Below, piece by piece: positions 59,500 to 64,000 of a DNA stretch of 64,000 bases (position 1 is its first letter; the number at the start of each line of letters is the position of its first letter). The position numbers and the translations under genes are program-made. Below the pieces are notes generated by a model. The model did no database searches, had not been told where the DNA came from, and saw nothing but the letters and a program-made list of their open reading frames with translations. This DNA comes from Paenisporosarcina quisquiliarum_A (GTDB lineage: Bacteria; Bacillota; Bacilli; Bacillales_A; Planococcaceae): the NCBI RefSeq assembly GCF_043641925.1, contig NZ_JBHZRU010000016.1, positions 23,392 through 87,391 of the forward strand, given 5' to 3'.

Positions 59500-61353
59500 T
59501 TACCGTTTTATTAACTCCGAGAATAAATAATGGTGAATTTTTTCAGATTCAATATCTCCCATATCACGTGGTTGATCGTATCCGATCCAAACAGTGGCCG
59601 TATATTCTTCTGTTAGTCCGGCTAGCCAAAAGTCATGAAAATCATTAGTAGTACCAGTTTTCGCTCCAATATAACTTGAATCCCCTTGAACTCCAATGCC
59701 AGTGCCGTTATCTACAACATCCTGTAGCATAGATCTCATGTAGGATATAGTCTCAGCTGACCAAATTTCTTGTGTTTCTGAATCCCATGCATATAAAATA
59801 TCCCCATTTTTATTTTTCACAGATCGGATTGCACGGGTAGGTTGATATTGTCCATTTATAAAACTAGAATAAGCGTCCGCCATTTGTAAACTAGTTACCC
59901 CGTTATTAAATCCACCAATTGCTGCCGGGAAATTATGATCTTCGCTGTTGACTTCACTAAATTGGAATCGATTTAGAAATCCAAAAGCTTGTTCGATTCC
60001 AACGGTTTCCAGTAGTCGAACAGCCGGAGTATTATAACTAAATCGAAAAGCTTGTTTGATCGTTACATCACCATAAACTGCACCACCATAATTTTGTGGA
60101 CAAAACGATCCAATACAATATTTTCCTCCATTAACTTGACTTTCAGGTGAATATTCCGTTGTTTCAAAAAAAGGTGCGTAAACAAGTAATGGTTTTATCG
60201 CTGAACCAGGTTGTCGGTAACCTTGATAGGCTCTGTGAAAATCAAATTTACGATAATCCTTACCACCATAAAGGGCAATAATTTCCCGGGTTTTATTGTC
60301 AATCAATGCACCTGATGCTTGCAATTCGGTATTTTCTAGTTTTTTGTTAAAACTGCGATCTATCGATTGCTGCTTGAGGGGATCTAAACTCGTCTCGATC
60401 GTTACACCAGTGGATACAATTTCATCCACTTTACTTTTTAACTCTGCTTTAATCAAATCTTTCATGGCAGGATCTTGTGCTTTTTCTAAGCGTTCAGCAA
60501 ATCCGTCTTTCTCCGCAATTAAGTCTGATAATTCTTTAATGACGTATGTACTGTAGGAAGGATACTGTTGGACTTTTTGTTTGGTTTTTAACGTAATTTT
60601 TTGTGATTTGAAATCATTCGCTTGTGCTTGCGTTATCGTCCCATTTTTAGCTAAAACATCTAGTAAAAGTTCTTGACGAAGTTTCGTCTCATTAAAATTC
60701 TTAAGAGGATTATAGAGCGATGGGTTATTTGGAATGGCCGCTAAAAATGCCATTTCTGCTTCCGTACACTCAACTAAATTCTTTTGGAAATAATACGTGG
60801 CAGCTGCACCAATTCCATACACTTGATTACTAAAATACATTTCATTCATATACATTTCTAAAATCTTTTCTTTAGATGAAACTTGTTCTAATTCATACGC
60901 ATATAAAAGTTCGGTTACTTTCCGTTCATAGGTTTTTTCTTCCGTTAAATAACGCATGCGAACTAATTGTTGTGTGATGGTACTACCACCTTGTTGTGAT
61001 TGTTGTGCAGAAGAATTTGACACAACAGCACGAACAATCGCGCTTAAATCATATCCGACATGTTCATAAAAATCGGTATCTTCACTTTGAATAAAAAGCT
61101 CTTGAATAAAGAAAGGAATATCCTCATATTCTAAAGGTTTTCGCCACTCAACATATTCTTCTGAAAATATTTTGCCATTTCGGTCTTTCATTACTACTGG
61201 AGAAGAAAAAGAAGGTTCCGTTAACTGGATGGAACTTTTTACTTGCGTTTGAAATTGAGTAGCTGCATGAATTTCACTTCCTATTTGCGTATATAAAAAG
61301 ACCATGATTGGCAAGGTTAATAATATTGTCGTTATTCCAATCAATTTTCGCAT
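59500..61353 (-). CDS. pbpD: Class A penicillin-binding protein (PBP4 / PbpD type)
   Basis: 617 residues, close to B. subtilis PbpD. One N-terminal membrane anchor (about 4-22). Glycosyltransferase domain: SEDTDFYEHVGYDLSAIVRA with the catalytic Glu and QQGGSTITQQLVRMRYL. Transpeptidase domain: PGSAIKPLLVYAP (SxxK Ser), RFSYNTPAVRLL (SxN) and GAKTGTTNDFHDFW (KTG). It polymerises and cross-links peptidoglycan on the outer face of the membrane. ATG with AAGGAGGT upstream. Next to yufK/mrp and an MFS gene as in B. subtilis. Confidence 0.93.
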   Translation of the reverse strand: MRKLIGITTILLTLPIMVFLYTQIGSEIHAATQFQTQVKSSIQLTEPSFSSPVVMKDRNGKIFSEEYVEWRKPLEYEDIPFFIQELFIQSEDTDFYEHVGYDLSAIVRAVVSNSSAQQSQQGGSTITQQLVRMRYLTEEKTYERKVTELLYAYELEQVSSKEKILEMYMNEMYFSNQVYGIGAAATYYFQKNLVECTEAEMAFLAAIPNNPSLYNPLKNFNETKLRQELLLDVLAKNGTITQAQANDFKSQKITLKTKQKVQQYPSYSTYVIKELSDLIAEKDGFAERLEKAQDPAMKDLIKAELKSKVDEIVSTGVTIETSLDPLKQQSIDRSFNKKLENTELQASGALIDNKTREIIALYGGKDYRKFDFHRAYQGYRQPGSAIKPLLVYAPFFETTEYSPESQVNGGKYCIGSFCPQNYGGAVYGDVTIKQAFRFSYNTPAVRLLETVGIEQAFGFLNRFQFSEVNSEDHNFPAAIGGFNNGVTSLQMADAYSSFINGQYQPTRAIRSVKNKNGDILYAWDSETQEIWSAETISYMRSMLQDVVDNGTGIGVQGDSSYIGAKTGTTNDFHDFWLAGLTEEYTATVWIGYDQPRDMGDIESEKIHHYLFSELIKR

Positions 61354-61389
61354 CCTGAAACCTCCTTTCTAGTAAATACCTACAAAAAT

Positions 61390-61424
61390 AATAGCACACT
61401 TTTCTCTATGAAAAGTGTGCTAAT
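61390..61424 (-). terminator. Terminator of the MFS gene
   Basis: TAGCACACTTTT pairs with AAAAGTGTGCTA; on the minus strand a T-rich tract follows. Confidence 0.8.
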
Positions 61425-61430
61425 TGTACC

Positions 61431-62663
61431 TCATGCACGTTGATGTGCTTCTTCTTCTAACAAAACATCTTCAAAATCTTGATCTGGCATTTTGCGTGTC
61501 AAAATGAGAACTATATAGGATAGAAGGAATAAGGCACCTGTAACAAAAAATACGGATGATATTCCGATAAAACCACTAACAATTCCACCAAACATCGGTC
61601 CAATAATACTACCTAAAAAGCGAAAACTTGTATTATAACCCATTACTTCCCCTTGAATTTCAATAGGGGATTCTCTTCTAACAAGTGCAGTTGTGATCGG
61701 AATCAGTCCACCGACTGCGATTCCGAATAACAATCGTAAACCAATCAGTTGCCATAATTCAGTTACAAACGCTTGAGGGACGATAAACAAAAAGGCAAGT
61801 AAGAGAAGGAAGGTTAATACTTTCTCGTACCCAATTGAATCACCTAATCTACCCCAATATCTTGCAAATAGTAGATTACCTATTCCAGCAGCACTAAAAG
61901 TAATACCTGCCAGAAACGCCACATCAGTTGAGTCAGTTAATCCAGCAACATACAGAGATAATAGTGGTTGTATACTAAAATTCCCGATTTGAATTAACGA
62001 AGTAATAATCATGACATGTAACAACAATCTATGATGCATTAAACCCGCAAATACCGTTTTTCTCGTATATACATGCGCGTCAGCAGATGGCGCTTTGCGG
62101 ATTTCATTAATTCCGATCATAACAAGCACGGCCGCTAACGATATAACAACCGAGGTAATAACAAATGTATATTGGAATCCGAATGAGTCAGCAAGTAATC
62201 CACCTAGAACAGGACCAAACAACGTTCCGGAAACACTCCCCATTTGTAACGTACCTAGCGTTTTCCCTGCAACTTCTTTAGGAGTTTGGGAACTGATAAA
62301 AGCCAATGAGGTTGGGATGAAACCCGTTACAATTCCCATAAACAAACGCAAGAAGAAAAACGCTTCAACAGAATCAACAAATCCCATCAATAAAATACTG
62401 ATCGATATACCAAAACCATTGATAATTAGGATTGGTTTATATCCGAATTTATCTGCGATTCTACCCCAAATCGGAGACATTAAAAAAGCAGAAACAAAAG
62501 TAATACCAAAAACCATGCCGGACCACTTTTGGACATAAGCATCTGAAAAATCACCCATTGTGTTAATATATAGGGATAAAAAAGGCATAATCATGGTCGC
62601 TGTGCCAGCTACTAAAAAATTGGAAACAAACATTATATAGAAATTTCTTTTTTGTACGGTCAT
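61431..62663 (-). CDS. Major facilitator superfamily transporter (YuxJ-like)
   Basis: 410 residues from ATG 62663; the longer frame from 62723 adds an unlikely polar leader without a ribosome site. Twelve membrane segments. MSPIWGRIADKFGYKPILI is the MFS loop 2-3 motif, repeated in the second half as FARYWGRLGDSIGYEKVLTF. GFIPTSLAFISSQTPKEVAG and LLADSFGFQYTFVIT resemble drug-efflux members. Substrate unknown. The neighbour pbpD matches the B. subtilis yuxJ location. Confidence 0.88.
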   Translation of the reverse strand: MTVQKRNFYIMFVSNFLVAGTATMIMPFLSLYINTMGDFSDAYVQKWSGMVFGITFVSAFLMSPIWGRIADKFGYKPILIINGFGISISILLMGFVDSVEAFFFLRLFMGIVTGFIPTSLAFISSQTPKEVAGKTLGTLQMGSVSGTLFGPVLGGLLADSFGFQYTFVITSVVISLAAVLVMIGINEIRKAPSADAHVYTRKTVFAGLMHHRLLLHVMIITSLIQIGNFSIQPLLSLYVAGLTDSTDVAFLAGITFSAAGIGNLLFARYWGRLGDSIGYEKVLTFLLLLAFLFIVPQAFVTELWQLIGLRLLFGIAVGGLIPITTALVRRESPIEIQGEVMGYNTSFRFLGSIIGPMFGGIVSGFIGISSVFFVTGALFLLSYIVLILTRKMPDQDFEDVLLEEEAHQRA

Positions 62664-62805
62664 ACGTTCACTTCTTTCTAAAACAAAAACATTGCATTCA
62701 TAACCCATACTATTATAAAACATTTCGGCTTCCGAATAAAGTGATATGCCTTAATTACTGTAAAAACAAAAGTAATATGATAGAATATCTGAGGGTGAAA
62801 CGAAA

Positions 62806-63540
62806 ATGAAAAAACAAGGTTTATTGGTCATTTTTAGTGCAATTCTGATACTATCAGGTTGCGGAACTAAGAAAGAAGATCAAGCAGAAAAAAACAATGA
62901 AGCTGTTGAAGAGACTAAAACATCAGCCTCAGAAAAAGGAGAGAGTCAAATGTATCCACAATTATCAAAAGAAGTTGCATCAAACGAAGCGTTAGTAGTT
63001 ATGAACACAACAATGGGAGCAATCAAAATAAAATTATTCCCTGAGGTAGCACCTAAAACTGTTGAAAACTTTATCACTCATGCAGAAAATGGTTATTATG
63101 ACGGCATTATCTTCCACCGCATCATCCAAGATTTCATGATTCAAGGTGGAGATCCAACAGGTACAGGTATGGGTGGCGAAAGCATTTACGGTTCTACATT
63201 TGAAGATGAGTTCTCAGATAAAGCGTTCAACCTACGTGGAGCTTTATCAATGGCTAACGCTGGACCTGGTACAAATGGAAGCCAATTCTTTATCGTTCAG
63301 GCGAGCCGTGTAGATTCAAGCATGTTAGGCCAAATGAAAAAAGCTGGTTACCCAGAAGAAATTATCGAAGCATACTCTACAACTGGTGGAACACCTTGGT
63401 TAGACAACAAACATACAGTTTTTGGACAAGTTATCGAAGGATTAGAAGTTATTGATAAAATGGCTGCAGTTCAAAAAAATGGTAGCGACAAGCCACTTGA
63501 AGATATTAAGATCGAATCGATCGAAGTACTTCAAAAATAA
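62806..63540 (+). CDS. Cyclophilin-type peptidyl-prolyl isomerase, lipoprotein
   Basis: 244 residues. A signal peptide with lipobox LSGC at about residues 16-19 and a Lys/Glu-rich linker precede the cyclophilin domain (about 55-240). Core motifs: YDGIIFHRIIQDFMIQGGDP with the catalytic Arg, GALSMANAGPGTNGSQFFI and HTVFGQVIEGLEVID. It should act on folding of exported proteins at the outer membrane-wall interface. ATG with GAGGGTGA upstream. Confidence 0.93.
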   Translation: MKKQGLLVIFSAILILSGCGTKKEDQAEKNNEAVEETKTSASEKGESQMYPQLSKEVASNEALVVMNTTMGAIKIKLFPEVAPKTVENFITHAENGYYDGIIFHRIIQDFMIQGGDPTGTGMGGESIYGSTFEDEFSDKAFNLRGALSMANAGPGTNGSQFFIVQASRVDSSMLGQMKKAGYPEEIIEAYSTTGGTPWLDNKHTVFGQVIEGLEVIDKMAAVQKNGSDKPLEDIKIESIEVLQK

Positions 63541-63557
63541 GTTAGGAAGTGTCAAAT

Positions 63558-63770
63558 ATGAGTTCATGGATGGTTATCCTGTTTCTCTATTTTCCTGAAG
63601 ACAAATCAGAGTATATACCCGCAGCAATCAGCTTCATCATTTTTTCAATTGCTTGTGTCTTAACTTTTAGATGGATTGTGAAGAAGTCTAAAAAACAAGA
63701 AGAGCAAGTGAAGGAATTAGAAGAAAGAGTGTTGCGTGAACGTCAGCTAGAAAAAGAAAACAATCAATGA
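63558..63770 (+). CDS. Small membrane protein with C-terminal coiled coil
   Basis: 70 residues from ATG 63558 (a GTG at 63549 overlaps AGGAAGTG). One membrane segment, YIPAAISFIIFSIACVLTFR, then a highly charged helix KKQEEQVKELEERVLRERQL that should form a coiled coil. It follows the cyclophilin gene by 17 bases and shares its terminator, so it is probably co-transcribed. Family not recognised. Confidence 0.7.
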   Translation: MSSWMVILFLYFPEDKSEYIPAAISFIIFSIACVLTFRWIVKKSKKQEEQVKELEERVLRERQLEKENNQ

Positions 63771-63775
63771 GAATA

Positions 63776-63812
63776 GAAATGGCCGACCCCGTTATGGAGT
63801 CGGCCATTTATG
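63776..63812 (+). terminator. Terminator of the cyclophilin operon
   Basis: AAATGGCCGAC pairs with GTCGGCCATTT around CCCGTTATGGA. Confidence 0.85.
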
Positions 63813-63828
63813 TTTTTAGACATAGAAA

Positions 63829-63925
63829 ATGTTGATTTTCATTTCGGCGGACGCTTTCCGCGGGCACTTCTTCAGCCGCTTCCCTCGCGAAGCTCAGTCC
63901 AGGGTCTTCAGTGCGTGCTGTTTGA
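63829..63925 (+). repeat. Family A repeat, copy 4, truncated
   Basis: Starts GTTGATTTTCATTTCGGCGG, then ACGCTTTCCGCGGGCACTTC, a CCGCTTCCCTCGCGAAGCTC block and CAGGGTCTTCAGTGCGTGCT. It then departs from the family; the GCTGATTCCGCCGGAGTC end is missing. Confidence 0.8.
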
Positions 63926-64000
63926 GGCCACTGAAAAAGACATGTTTTTTGGCTATCTATAAGTTTGGAGTATCATAAAAATAAAAAAAGGGACTTTATT

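Overview
The window is a low-GC Firmicutes chromosome segment. Gene content and order point to a spore-forming member of the Bacillales, most like Planococcaceae (Psychrobacillus, Paenisporosarcina, Sporosarcina or Lysinibacillus relatives); this assignment is inferred from gene order, not from a marker gene. Spore genes are present (CotF-type coat proteins, YunB). Several blocks follow the Bacillus subtilis yus, yur/suf, yun, yut, yui, mrp/yuf order, so most of the window is conserved core genome. The accessory material is one TnpB insertion element and several families of short palindromic or iterated intergenic repeats.

Layout. 1-10.6 kb: a GNAT enzyme cut by the window edge, RimJ-type GNAT, DinB, a lone hutH, GrpB, a DAO-type flavoprotein, the FenA/YpcP nuclease, two STAS regulators, a C39-like protein, a thioredoxin and a two-gene CotF coat operon. 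10.6-21.3 kb: a TTTGATTGATAAA repeat element, then the fadNAE beta-oxidation operon behind a textbook FadR operator, yusI, gcvH, yusF, yusE and a SAM-riboswitch-controlled metNPQ methionine importer. 21.3-29.7 kb: two palindromic repeats, an SDF-family symporter, an orphan lipoprotein, a small gene with no ATG in the expected place, and the sufCDSUB iron-sulfur operon. 29.7-35.1 kb: the second TTTGATTGATAAA element, a frameshifted yunF (DUF72), yunE, yunD, an HD-GYP gene and yunB. 35.1-38.9 kb: a lysine riboswitch ahead of an NhaC-type transporter, and an NSS transporter with its 36-residue MetS-type partner. 39-51 kb: lipA, yutD, a tnpB-only IS with its predicted guide RNA end, yutEF, yuzB, yutJ (with a Rex-box match), yuzD, yutI, a DUF2225 gene, yutM, an NDH-2 gene, yuiA, yuiB, a repeat-rich scar and yuiD. 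51-64 kb: leucyl aminopeptidase, a Gly/Tyr-rich small protein, the seven-gene mrp antiporter operon, yufK, pbpD, an MFS transporter, a cyclophilin lipoprotein and a small membrane protein.

How the genes connect. The suf operon, the Nfu-type YutI, the HesB-type YutM and lipoyl synthase form an Fe-S and lipoate theme, with GcvH as a lipoyl acceptor. Two type-II NADH dehydrogenase-like flavoproteins (YutJ, YumB type) and the Mrp Na+/H+ antiporter relate to redox and sodium energetics. The NhaC-like, SDF and NSS transporters belong to families that are usually sodium-coupled.

The most unusual structure is the pair of about 145-bp elements at 10.8 kb and 29.8 kb. Each has five copies of a 13-bp unit spaced exactly 21, 20, 20 and 21 bp, with unrelated 7-8 bp spacers, inside TATGAGAC inverted ends. 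Next are two palindromic elements (21.6 and 50.2 kb) whose stems differ in sequence but still pair. Coordinates, repeats and motif matches were read by eye; no alignment, folding or database search was run.
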